Of a stretch of DNA of 6,516 nucleotides, positions 1 to 6,008 are shown piece by piece. Each line of letters begins with the position of its first letter. Position 1 is the first letter of the stretch. Location: assembly GCA_025928125.1 (NCBI GenBank), contig JAICKD010000187.1, forward strand, positions 1-6,516, given 5' to 3'. Source of the stretch: Ktedonobacterales bacterium. GTDB taxonomy: Bacteria > Chloroflexota > Ktedonobacteria > Ktedonobacterales > JADMIN01. The notes under the pieces are model-generated. The model saw only the letters and a list, made by a program, of their open reading frames with translations. It was not told the DNA's origin and made no database searches. A program made the position numbers and the translations under genes.

Positions 1-1
1 C

Positions 2-1060
2 AGGCAGCCCATCAGCGTCTTCGTGGACCATGGCATGCACTCGGTCATTGTCTCCGGGGTGGAGGCGACGGGCGACCCACTCGCAAACCCCAATAACATC
101 ACCGCGATTCACGTCTGGGATCCCGGCGGCGGGGTGAACTCGGTCGGTATCCAGGCGACCCAGGAGGCGGTCGTCCCGCTCAGCCAGTGGCTCTCAGGTA
201 CCATCTCCTGGAGCGGCTCATCCTATCTCAAATCTCCCTACGCCGCCAATGTCTACCAGGGTAAGGCGCTCGACCCTGACCCGGCGGTGGGGCCATATGC
301 CTACGTTCCGTCTCAGGTCAACCACCTCTGGGTCGGCCACAACGTCTATATCTCGCCGCTGGCGTCGGGCGACGCGGCGGGCCTTAGCCCTGACTGGGAG
401 CTCAACCAGAACGGCGTGCTGATCGCCGGGCTTCCGGGTGGCACGTGGCCTGACCTTCCCGATGGCTATACCGGCTCCTCGATTCCGATGCCAACCAATC
501 CGCCGCCGCCGCCGCCGCCCGTCAAGCCACCGGTGATCGCCCCGAAGAAGGCCGCGCTGCCGCCGCCACGACCAACGCCTACCCCACGGGCAACGGCGAC
601 CTCGACGGCTCTGCCCACGGCGACCTCGCTGCCCACAGCGGCGCCAACCGCGACCGCTCGTCCCGCAGCGTGCGCGCCACTCAACTGCGCGCTGTCCGCC
701 ATGCAAAGCGACGCGGGTCTGCTGGTGATCTCGCTGCTGCTCCTATTGATGACGGCGGTGTGGTTCCCCGCCGCGATCCTCGTCGCACGGGTGCGTATGG
801 TCCGGATGCAGTGGTCGAAGGAGGAGATGCTCCAGGAGCTGGCGGCAAGCGGCCTAGCGGCGAGTGATGCGCCGACGCTGGCAGAGCTGCTGGCGGCAGA
901 CACGACGCTCAGCGGCGCGCCAACCGCACCGCTCGAAGCCATAACAGCCGGTACTGGCGATGTATCGCCTGGTGCGCCCGCCGACGCGACCCACGGTATG
1001 TCTGACGCTACATCCACCAGCGAGGCTCCGGGCGACATGGATGGCGCGCCACTGGACTGA
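2..1060 (+). CDS. C39/papain-like peptidase-type membrane protein, 5' end missing
   Basis: The frame is open to the left edge, so the start and N-terminal half lie outside the window. The first in-window start-like codon (GTG at 23) is probably internal, because the upstream codons read as continuous protein (RQPISVF before VDHG). Numbered from that GTG, residues 1-35 have the pattern of the second half of a C39/papain-like peptidase: a hydrophobic strand, His6 in a GMHSVIVSGV context, then Asp33 in VWDPGG. These would be the catalytic His and Asp; the Cys would lie upstream. Residues 36-150 look like an extracellular extension. Residues 153-215 are a Pro/Thr/Ala-rich stalk with a seven-Pro run. 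Residues 232-256 form one strong membrane span followed by Arg258, Arg261 and Lys266, so the tail faces the cytoplasm and the peptidase part faces out (type I topology). The tail of about 85 residues is Ala/Asp/Thr-rich with no domain I recognise. The peptidase assignment is by motif only. An inactive relative or a plain surface protein is possible. Confidence 0.6.
   Translation, partial: RQPISVFVDHGMHSVIVSGVEATGDPLANPNNITAIHVWDPGGGVNSVGIQATQEAVVPLSQWLSGTISWSGSSYLKSPYAANVYQGKALDPDPAVGPYAYVPSQVNHLWVGHNVYISPLASGDAAGLSPDWELNQNGVLIAGLPGGTWPDLPDGYTGSSIPMPTNPPPPPPPVKPPVIAPKKAALPPPRPTPTPRATATSTALPTATSLPTAAPTATARPAACAPLNCALSAMQSDAGLLVISLLLLLMTAVWFPAAILVARVRMVRMQWSKEEMLQELAASGLAASDAPTLAELLAADTTLSGAPTAPLEAITAGTGDVSPGAPADATHGMSDATSTSEAPGDMDGAPLD
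500..520 (+). repeat. CCG trinucleotide run encoding polyproline
   Basis: Six perfect CCG units (500-517) plus a CCC codon encode seven consecutive prolines (residues 160-166 counted from the GTG at 23) at the start of the extracellular stalk. Runs of this kind are known to stall ribosomes unless elongation factor P acts. The pure CCG tract could also change length by slippage without breaking the frame. Confidence 0.85.
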
Positions 1061-1082
1061 TGGCATCCGGCCTGGCAATGAG

Positions 1083-1128
1083 AAGGCCGCCGCTTACCAC
1101 GCGATTCGCGTGAGCAAACGGCGGCCTT
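1083..1128. terminator. Nested hairpin, likely bidirectional terminator
   Basis: AAGGCCGCCG (1083-1092) pairs perfectly with CGGCGGCCTT (1119-1128). Inside the loop, CACGCG (1098-1103) pairs with CGCGTG (1107-1112) around a three-base ATT loop. The structure starts 22 bases after the stop of the rightward gene and 17 bases after the stop of the leftward gene, where a shared terminator of convergent genes is expected. The T tract is short (TTT on the plus strand, weak on the minus strand), so Rho-independent function is likely but not certain. Confidence 0.75.
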
Positions 1129-1144
1129 TGTGAGACCCGGTGTA

Positions 1145-4100
1145 TCAGTCATCATCTGCTTTTTGTGATCCCGACGCCTCGACGACCGCAATCTGCAAGG
1201 TCGGCACGGTTGCCTGCGAGGCAGATAGCGTGACTGTTTGGGCGCTCAGGCTGCTGAGCGACTGCGCCGTCAGATTCGCGCCTGCCATGACGAAGCCGTA
1301 GCCATCGTTCGCGGTTGCCTGCGTTGAGTAGCCCGTGGGCCAGGTGACGGTGGCATTTGCGGGTTGCCAGCTCATCAGCAGCAGGCTCACGACGCTCGAT
1401 GTCCCACTCCACGAGGCACCATTGAACTGGGCCGAGGTCACATGGCCGTCGCCCCCGTTGTCGTTTGTGGCCAGCGCGCTCACCGCCAGGATGGGGCTGG
1501 CCGATGCGCCACGATAATCGAGGACGATACCGCCGCCATCCGCGTAAGAAGCCGCTTTCAGGGTGATGGTCGCTCCTGAGTCGGCGTTTGTCGCGATCTT
1601 CCACCACCAGTTCAGCCCCTGCCCATCAGGATGGCCGCTTCCGGTTCCCGCTGTCCAGCCAGCCGGGGTGGTCCAGCTTGCGGGCGAGCCGTTTGTGCCT
1701 GCCGCCGCGATCAAGAGATCGCCCGCCTGCACCGTAGGAACTTTGATCTTAACGCCCGCGCCAAAGTTGCCATTGGCCGTCGAGCTGCCAACCAGCGTCA
1801 TCCCAATGGTGGGCGTAACACCTGTGCCTGAGAGCGCGACGCTCTGTGGGCTGCCACCAGCATTGTCACTGATGCTTATGGTCGCGCTACGCGAACCAGC
1901 AACCGAGGGCGAGAACGTGACGGTGATCGTGCAACTGGCCCCAGAGGTCAGGGTGCTCGGACTCATTGGGCAGTTGGCCGATTCGGCAAAGTCAGCCGCA
2001 TTCGTCCCACCCACGGTGATACTGGTGATCGTCAGTGGCGCCGTGCCAGTATTAGTCAGCGTAACAGTCTGGGCGGCGCTCGTCGTACCAATATTTTGAT
2101 TGCCGAAACTGAGCGATGTTGGGTTGAGTGTCACGCTTGGGGCGGATGTTACCCCTGTCCCCGTCAGCGGAACGCTCTGTGGGCTACCGCCCGCATTGTC
2201 GCTGATGCTCAGGGTCGCGGAGCGTGCGCCATTTGCCGATGGCGTGAAGGTGACGCTGAGTGTGCAGCTTGCCGTGGCTGCCAGGGTGGCCGGGCTGAGC
2301 GGGCAGGTATTCGACTGCGCGAAATCGGTGGCGTTCGCGCCGTTCACCGTGATGCCGCTGATCGTGAGCGCTGCCGTCCCGCTGTTCGTCAGCGTGATAG
2401 ACTGCGCGCCGCTGGTTGTGCCAACACTCTGATTGCCGAAACTGAGACTTGTCGGATTGAGCGTTACTGTGGGCGCTGAAACGACGCCGGTCCCACTGAG
2501 GGGAATGCTCTGTGGGCTGCCCGCCGCATTGTCGCTGATACTCACGCTCGCGCTACGAGCGCCAGCAGCCGAAGGTGTGAAGGCGACCCGAATCGTGCAA
2601 TTGGCGCCAGCAGCCAGCGTGCTGGAAGCCAGCGGGCAGGTGGTTGTCTCCGCAAAGTCGGCAGCGTTTGTCCCGGTCACACTGATACTGTTGATCGTTA
2701 GCGCGGCTGTACCTGAATTGGTCAGCGTGACGGTCTGGGCGGCGCTGGTCGTGCCGACATTCTGATTGCCAAAACTGAGACTCGTCGGGCTTACGGTAAC
2801 CGTTGGCGCGGCGACTACGCCGGTCCCGGTCAGTGGAATGTTTTGAGGGCTGTCGCTGGCGTTGTTGGTGATGCCGATGCTGGCGCTCCGCGCTCCGGTC
2901 GCCGAAGGCGAGAACGTGACGCTGATAACACAGGAAGCGTTAGCAGCCAATGTGTTTGGGCTGGCCGGGCAGGTATTTGACTGGGCAAAGTCGGCAGCGT
3001 TCGCGCCATTCACCGCGAGACCGGTGATAGTCAATGGCGCAGTGCCGGTGTTGGTCAGTGTAACTGTCTGGGCCGCGCTCGTCGTGCCGACATTCTGATT
3101 GCCGAAGCTGACGCTTGATGGCGACAGGCTGACGACAGGCGCGGGGGGAATGGTGTTCCCAGAGACTAAGCGATTCAGGACGTTCGCTGTGATGAGCTGG
3201 CTTTTTGCATTGGCAAAGCCGGGGTTGCAATCACAGAAGCCATCGTTGAAGCCGTTGTCGACTCCCCATGCCCATTCTATGGTACCCGCCGAGAAGACGG
3301 TTCCACCCGCTGGAGAGGTGTATACGGTGGTATCGGCCCAGGAATTGACGCCATTGTCCGCTGCCGGGACGAACGAATGCCCAACCTGCTGTAGACTGGC
3401 AGGCTCATAGGAGACGTACGCGGAAAGCGTCGGGTCGTTGACCGCACGCGTGCTGAACTCGTAGCCAATCAGGCCCGCGATGGCGTTCTGCCCTGCTCCA
3501 CTGGTAATGACTGTGCCATTGTATTTCGCCAGGCCAGTTCCGGCGAAGACCCAACTGGTCGGATCGTAGACCAGGAACGGGCGTGCCGCCGCCGCGCCAT
3601 TCGAGAGCGAGCCAGTAATCTGGTTTTCGGGCTGCGGTGGCGTCGTACCGCGCCAGTCGCCCGTCGTCGAGCCGGGGAGCGCGCCTTTATCGCAGTGTTC
3701 GCGTCGGTCGGGCTGACCGGAAATCGAATTCGCCCAGGTCATACGGCGGCTGATGTCATCGGCGCTGAAGAATGCCGCGCTCCCGCCGCTATTGATGAAA
3801 TTCAGAAGGTTCGCGCGCATATTGTCGGAGGCGTACTCGTCGTGGCCAGTATTCACAAACACCTTATGTCCGGCGAACAGGTTTGGGTTCGCCTCCAGGT
3901 CCACATCGGTGACGTAGGTGATGTTGTAACCCTGCGCCTCCATCCAGCGGATCATGGGATAGTCCCAGAGCATGAAATTTCCCGCTCCGTCCTCCGATCC
4001 CTGCACCATGTACGGGCGATCAAACGAGACGGTGTAGGCGCGGGTGTCGCCGAGAAACGCCTGGGAGGAGTCGTTGAATTTGCCATAGAGGTTGTAGCCA

Positions 4101-4813
4101 ACATTGTTGTTCCCGGCGCCGCCCCAGTAGTTGTATGCCTGCCAGGTGGTGACATCCATCGAGTAGACAATATCTGCCGTGCTGGAGAGATCTTTCACCA
4201 CAAACGTCATGTAGTTTTCGAGATGATCATCCAGGCGTATCAATTTGACGATGTAGTTTCCGGTCGTCCAGGCTGAGGGGACGGTGAGCGTATAATTCGC
4301 GTTCCACCGGCACTCGATCATGCCAAAGTCCGCGCCCGATGTGGTGGTTGGGCAGGCGGCCTGTGGCGAACCGGTGAGTGGCCCGACATGCTGCATGAGC
4401 CGTCCGCCGCAGGGACTGCATTGCGAGCCGTCGGGATTGGTACCGTGGGGATAGTAACCCATGCGGTAGATGTCCATCGTGTATTGCGCTGTCGCCGAGA
4501 GCGAGACCATAAAACTGATCTGGCTCCCCTGGCTGACGCTGGTCAGCGATGCGTAGCCTTCGATCTCGTGGTGCGATTCCTTGTTGAAGTTGTCGAACTG
4601 CCAGCTGGTGGTTCCTGGCTGCTGGTTTTCGAGAACGATGGGGTTCGAGTCCGCGGCCCGCGCGATGTTTGGTTGCAGAGGAATGAAGGCGGCTCCGGCG
4701 CTCAGCAGCAGGGCGATAACCAACAGATAAGCCCAATGACGCGGGCGCCGGGTGAAGAGTGCGCTAACCGTTGCGCCGCGCATAGGGCGCGAATCAGGTT
4801 TCCACGCGAACAT
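1145..4813 (-). CDS. Secreted DMFase-like domain protein with four HYDIN-type repeats
   Basis: This encodes a 1222-residue exported protein. The ATG at 4813 is chosen because AGAGGAGA lies nine bases before it and it opens directly into a signal peptide. Residues 1-53 form a long, Arg-rich n-region, a hydrophobic core at about 28-45 and a cleavage site near ARA|AD. Residues 57-551 match the pattern of the N,N-dimethylformamidase large-subunit C-terminal family: WQFDNFN, IYRMGYY, DYPMIRWME (285-293 region), YVTDVDL, GHDEYAS (HDEY at 324-327), GGSAAFFSADD and a closing GTIEWAWG (Glu513). In the characterised enzyme, as I recall, iron is held by two Tyr and one Glu. Tyr285 and Tyr327 are 42 residues apart and could be the equivalents, but this is inference. 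Residues 559-999 are four 111-residue 'choice-of-anchor D'/ASH-like Ig modules. Residues 1003-1215 are a beta-rich domain with TPAGWT and NWWWKIA motifs. No sorting signal or C-terminal membrane span is visible. The substrate is unknown; an amidase function should not be assumed, because most secreted members of this family are uncharacterised. Confidence 0.8.
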   Translation of the reverse strand: MFAWKPDSRPMRGATVSALFTRRPRHWAYLLVIALLLSAGAAFIPLQPNIARAADSNPIVLENQQPGTTSWQFDNFNKESHHEIEGYASLTSVSQGSQISFMVSLSATAQYTMDIYRMGYYPHGTNPDGSQCSPCGGRLMQHVGPLTGSPQAACPTTTSGADFGMIECRWNANYTLTVPSAWTTGNYIVKLIRLDDHLENYMTFVVKDLSSTADIVYSMDVTTWQAYNYWGGAGNNNVGYNLYGKFNDSSQAFLGDTRAYTVSFDRPYMVQGSEDGAGNFMLWDYPMIRWMEAQGYNITYVTDVDLEANPNLFAGHKVFVNTGHDEYASDNMRANLLNFINSGGSAAFFSADDISRRMTWANSISGQPDRREHCDKGALPGSTTGDWRGTTPPQPENQITGSLSNGAAAARPFLVYDPTSWVFAGTGLAKYNGTVITSGAGQNAIAGLIGYEFSTRAVNDPTLSAYVSYEPASLQQVGHSFVPAADNGVNSWADTTVYTSPAGGTVFSAGTIEWAWGVDNGFNDGFCDCNPGFANAKSQLITANVLNRLVSGNTIPPAPVVSLSPSSVSFGNQNVGTTSAAQTVTLTNTGTAPLTITGLAVNGANAADFAQSNTCPASPNTLAANASCVISVTFSPSATGARSASIGITNNASDSPQNIPLTGTGVVAAPTVTVSPTSLSFGNQNVGTTSAAQTVTLTNSGTAALTINSISVTGTNAADFAETTTCPLASSTLAAGANCTIRVAFTPSAAGARSASVSISDNAAGSPQSIPLSGTGVVSAPTVTLNPTSLSFGNQSVGTTSGAQSITLTNSGTAALTISGITVNGANATDFAQSNTCPLSPATLAATASCTLSVTFTPSANGARSATLSISDNAGGSPQSVPLTGTGVTSAPSVTLNPTSLSFGNQNIGTTSAAQTVTLTNTGTAPLTITSITVGGTNAADFAESANCPMSPSTLTSGASCTITVTFSPSVAGSRSATISISDNAGGSPQSVALSGTGVTPTIGMTLVGSSTANGNFGAGVKIKVPTVQAGDLLIAAAGTNGSPASWTTPAGWTAGTGSGHPDGQGLNWWWKIATNADSGATITLKAASYADGGGIVLDYRGASASPILAVSALATNDNGGDGHVTSAQFNGASWSGTSSVVSLLLMSWQPANATVTWPTGYSTQATANDGYGFVMAGANLTAQSLSSLSAQTVTLSASQATVPTLQIAVVEASGSQKADDD
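1817..3139 (-). repeat. Four in-frame 333-bp tandem repeats encoding Ig-like modules
   Basis: The SFGNQ motif recurs at exactly 111-residue intervals. Read along the gene, the units are 3139-2807, 2806-2474, 2473-2141 and 2140-1817, the last slightly short. At DNA level the anchor TTTGATTGCCGAAACTGAG or close variants recurs at about 2092, 2425, 2758 and 3091, 333 bp apart. Each unit has the pattern SFGNQ-x-GTTS, VTLTN-GTA-LTI, DFA, a Cys, 12 residues, a second Cys, then F-PS--G-RSA, and ends LTGTG. This fits the HYDIN/ASPM/SPD-2-like Ig fold family. The two Cys in each unit are 13 positions apart in all four copies and may form one disulfide per module. The modules probably act as a rigid spacer between the catalytic-like domain and the C-terminal domain. 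Confidence 0.9.
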
Positions 4814-4822
4814 GCGGATGTT

Positions 4823-4830
4823 TCTCCTCT
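4823..4830 (-). promoter_or_regulatory. Ribosome binding site deciding the start at 4813
   Basis: On the minus strand AGAGGAGA ends nine bases before the ATG at 4813. The longer reading frame to a TTG at 4954 has no comparable site, and its extra 47 residues would bury the signal peptide. The shorter start is therefore preferred. Confidence 0.75.
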
Positions 4831-4846
4831 GAGGCAGAATGCTGAA

Positions 4847-4858
4847 TCGTTGCAACGA
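4847..4858. promoter_or_regulatory. 12-bp perfect palindrome, candidate operator
   Basis: TCGTTGCAACGA is a perfect 12-bp inverted repeat 34 bases upstream of the start codon and 17 bases upstream of the ribosome binding site. It shares the core GTTGCA with the two direct repeats about 90-120 bases further upstream. A dimeric regulator binding downstream of the promoter could block transcription here. Function is inferred only from symmetry and location. Confidence 0.4.
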
Positions 4859-4945
4859 CGGTCTATGCGAGGAAGGTGTGAGGCGAGGGCAATTCTCGGT
4901 GATATGGAAGGTAGTAGCAAGAACCCTGCCAAAACCGTGAGCTTG

Positions 4946-4978
4946 GTTGCACAAGGAATCAGATTTGTTGCACGAGGA
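4946..4978. repeat. 12-bp direct repeat pair spaced 21 bp, candidate regulator sites
   Basis: GTTGCACAAGGA (4946-4957) and GTTGCACGAGGA (4967-4978) match at 11 of 12 bases and start 21 bp apart, about two helical turns, so both would face the same side of the DNA. They lie between the predicted promoter and the coding start. The GTTGCA core recurs in the palindrome at 4847-4858. Confidence 0.45.
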
Positions 4979-5083
4979 GTGGAGCGTGCGCAGAGACGCC
5001 CGGCGTTATCCGCCGCCCCACCCACTCAGCCCTTTGCCGAGACTCAAGTTCTCAAGCAAGCCGATTCTACTCTGCAGATAGCT

Positions 5084-5112
5084 ATTATAACAGATGTCGC
5101 TCAACGAGTCAT
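5084..5112 (-). promoter_or_regulatory. Extended -10 promoter for the DMFase-like gene
   Basis: On the minus strand a perfect TATAAT (5089 to 5084) is preceded by TGT, giving the extended -10 motif TGnTATAAT. Seventeen bases upstream is ATGACT (5112 to 5107), which matches the TTGACA consensus at four of six bases. The site sits in a locally AT-richer patch in otherwise GC-rich DNA. The predicted transcription start is near 5077. Confidence 0.6.
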
Positions 5113-5223
5113 TCGGCGTGTAACAGTGCCGTCAAATGATACAGGTGGCATAGTTGGCACATCAGATCAAGGCAGGAGGTTGCGACGCGCGATGACGCTA
5201 AGATCCGCGCTATACCAGGGATG

Positions 5224-5871
5224 CTAACAGCCCTCAGTGGTGTAGCTGAGCGTGGGCGGCGACCCGGCTGTTTGCGCATCGATGTTGAACATGATGACTC
5301 CCTGGCGGCCGTCGTTCTGCGAGGTGTTCTGGAGGCGAATCACGATGCTCGTTCCGGGTCGGAGCGTGCCGTGGCGGGGGGAGATCGAGACGCCCGCCTG
5401 GTCTGACCCGCCAGAGACCTCCGCCTCCCAGTCGACGCCGTCCGATCCGCTATTCGCCAGCACCACATACTGGGACTGCTGGCCTGAGTCGCAGCCCAGA
5501 CGCACGCTGGTCGGCGTGACCTGGAGCCCGCCAGTGGCGGGTGTGGCGCTGGGCGAAGGCGATGGCGTCGTGCTTGCTATGCTGGTCGCGGCTATGCCCG
5601 CCCCTGTCCCGGCCTGCGGAGACGGCGCGAAGTAGCCCGCGCGCGCCAGCAGGACGACGGCCAGCAAGGCGGCGATGAGGGCTACATTGGCCCCGATGCT
5701 GACGGCGAGGATGGCGGCGAGCGTCGTCGGACGCGCGACCCCGGCGGAGTAACGCTGGCGGCGCGCATCCGCACCCGTATTCATCTCCGGCCAGACGGGC
5801 ATTTCTCCCGGCGCCCGTCCAGGCGCATCATACTTGTGAGAACTCCAAGTGTTCGGCCCATCGTCCTGCAC
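5224..5871 (-). CDS. Single-span membrane protein with outer BACON/Ig-like domain
   Basis: This encodes 215 residues from a GTG start, supported by AAGGAG six bases upstream. Residues 1-48 are a polar, Pro-rich cytoplasmic segment ending in Arg37-Arg38 and Arg40. Residues 49-76 form one long hydrophobic span (signal anchor), giving an N-in, C-out topology. Residues 82-113 are a Ser/Thr/Pro-rich linker (TTPSPSPSAT). Residues 116-213 have the pattern of a BACON-like or related Ig-fold domain: LQVTPTSVRLGC, a VVLANSG strand, VDWEAEV, SISPRHGTLRPG and IVIRLQNTS. Cys127 and the C-terminal Cys215 are the only cysteines of the outer domain and could form a disulfide closing it. Such domains are usually binding or adhesion modules, often for carbohydrate or mucin, but the ligand here is unknown. 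The gene has its own promoter at 5960-5989. Identification of the fold is by motif; no enzyme function is visible. Confidence 0.75.
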   Translation of the reverse strand: MQDDGPNTWSSHKYDAPGRAPGEMPVWPEMNTGADARRQRYSAGVARPTTLAAILAVSIGANVALIAALLAVVLLARAGYFAPSPQAGTGAGIAATSIASTTPSPSPSATPATGGLQVTPTSVRLGCDSGQQSQYVVLANSGSDGVDWEAEVSGGSDQAGVSISPRHGTLRPGTSIVIRLQNTSQNDGRQGVIMFNIDAQTAGSPPTLSYTTEGC

Positions 5872-5877
5872 GCGCTG

Positions 5878-5883
5878 CTCCTT
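5878..5883 (-). promoter_or_regulatory. Ribosome binding site deciding the GTG start at 5871
   Basis: AAGGAG on the minus strand ends six bases before the GTG at 5871. No in-frame ATG with a comparable site lies nearby, so the non-ATG start is well supported. Confidence 0.75.
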
Positions 5884-5908
5884 AGCATCATGAGTTGCTG
5901 AGTCTGCG

Positions 5909-5951
5909 ATGACATAACCGCTGTGCTACGTGCGGAAACAGCGGTCGTCAT
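5909..5951. promoter_or_regulatory. Imperfect inverted repeat at the start of the BACON-like gene's transcript
   Basis: ATGAC (5909-5913) and ACCGCTGT (5917-5924) pair with ACAGCGGT (5938-5945) and GTCAT (5947-5951). This gives 8 bp plus 5 bp interrupted by a three-to-one base internal loop, around a 13-base terminal loop. The transcription start predicted from the promoter at 5960-5989 is near 5953, so the structure would begin within about two bases of the 5' end of the mRNA. It could be a 5' stabilising hairpin or an operator overlapping the start. There is no U tract, so it is a poor candidate for a terminator of the upstream gene. Confidence 0.5.
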
Positions 5952-5959
5952 GAGCCTTC

Positions 5960-5989
5960 ATGATACCGAACGGCGGCGCGGAATGGCAA
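5960..5989 (-). promoter_or_regulatory. Near-consensus promoter for the BACON-like gene
   Basis: On the minus strand TTGCCA (5989 to 5984; five of six bases match TTGACA) is followed after 18 bases by TATCAT (5965 to 5960; five of six match TATAAT). It lies wholly between the stop of the upstream gene at 6009 and the GTG at 5871, and would give a leader of about 82 bases. Confidence 0.55.
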
Positions 5990-6008
5990 ATCACCTGCCA
6001 GAGTGGCC

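Larger units (their letters stand above)
4814..5223 (-). other. 410-base non-coding region and long leader of the DMFase-like gene
   Basis: No reading frame here looks like real protein. The stretch contains the promoter at 5084-5112, and its predicted start site near 5077 would leave a leader of about 263 bases before the ATG at 4813. In the leader are two CTCAAG copies (5043-5048 and 5051-5056), a small GC hairpin (CGGCG 5001-5005 with CGCCG 5011-5015 around a five-base loop), the direct repeat pair at 4946-4978 and the palindrome at 4847-4858. I do not recognise a known riboswitch core. I see no good terminator after the gene ending at 5224, only a GCGCG/CGCGC pair without a U tract, so read-through into this region is possible. 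Confidence 0.6.

Noticed and set aside
1563..3098. A regular series of antisense reading frames on the plus strand, several of exactly 110 codons and beginning MPKL
   Set aside because: They mirror the 333-bp repeats of the minus-strand gene. Each begins and ends at the same repeated TGATTGCCGAAA motif, and their sequences are low-complexity Val/Ala/Pro. They are shadows created by the repeat period.
4655..4813. A twin-arginine export signal in the large secreted protein
   Set aside because: The Arg pair is in TRRPRHW, which lacks the SRRxFLK pattern. An ordinary secretory signal with a long n-region is the simpler reading.
4814..4954. A 47-residue N-terminal extension of the large secreted protein starting from TTG at 4954
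   Set aside because: There is no convincing ribosome binding site for the TTG, and the extension would put 47 polar residues before the signal peptide. The ATG at 4813 has a strong site.
4702..5025. A 107-codon minus-strand frame with a signal-peptide-like stretch
   Set aside because: It overlaps the start and signal peptide of the large secreted gene in another frame, is Arg/Cys rich, and its hydrophobic stretch appears to be chance.
4814..5077. A riboswitch in the long leader of the DMFase-like gene, for example a c-di-GMP aptamer
   Set aside because: I looked for the conserved cores I know and found none. Only a small GC hairpin and short repeats are visible.
5192..5227. An 11-codon plus-strand open frame with AGGAGG upstream
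   Set aside because: The spacing of 12 bases from AGGAGG (5174-5179) to ATG is too long, there is no promoter evidence, and it points into the convergent gene.
4388..5227. A 279-codon plus-strand frame running through the intergenic region
   Set aside because: Most of it is antisense to the start of the large secreted gene. The composition is Arg/Val/Gly rich with no domain pattern, and it has no supporting start signals.
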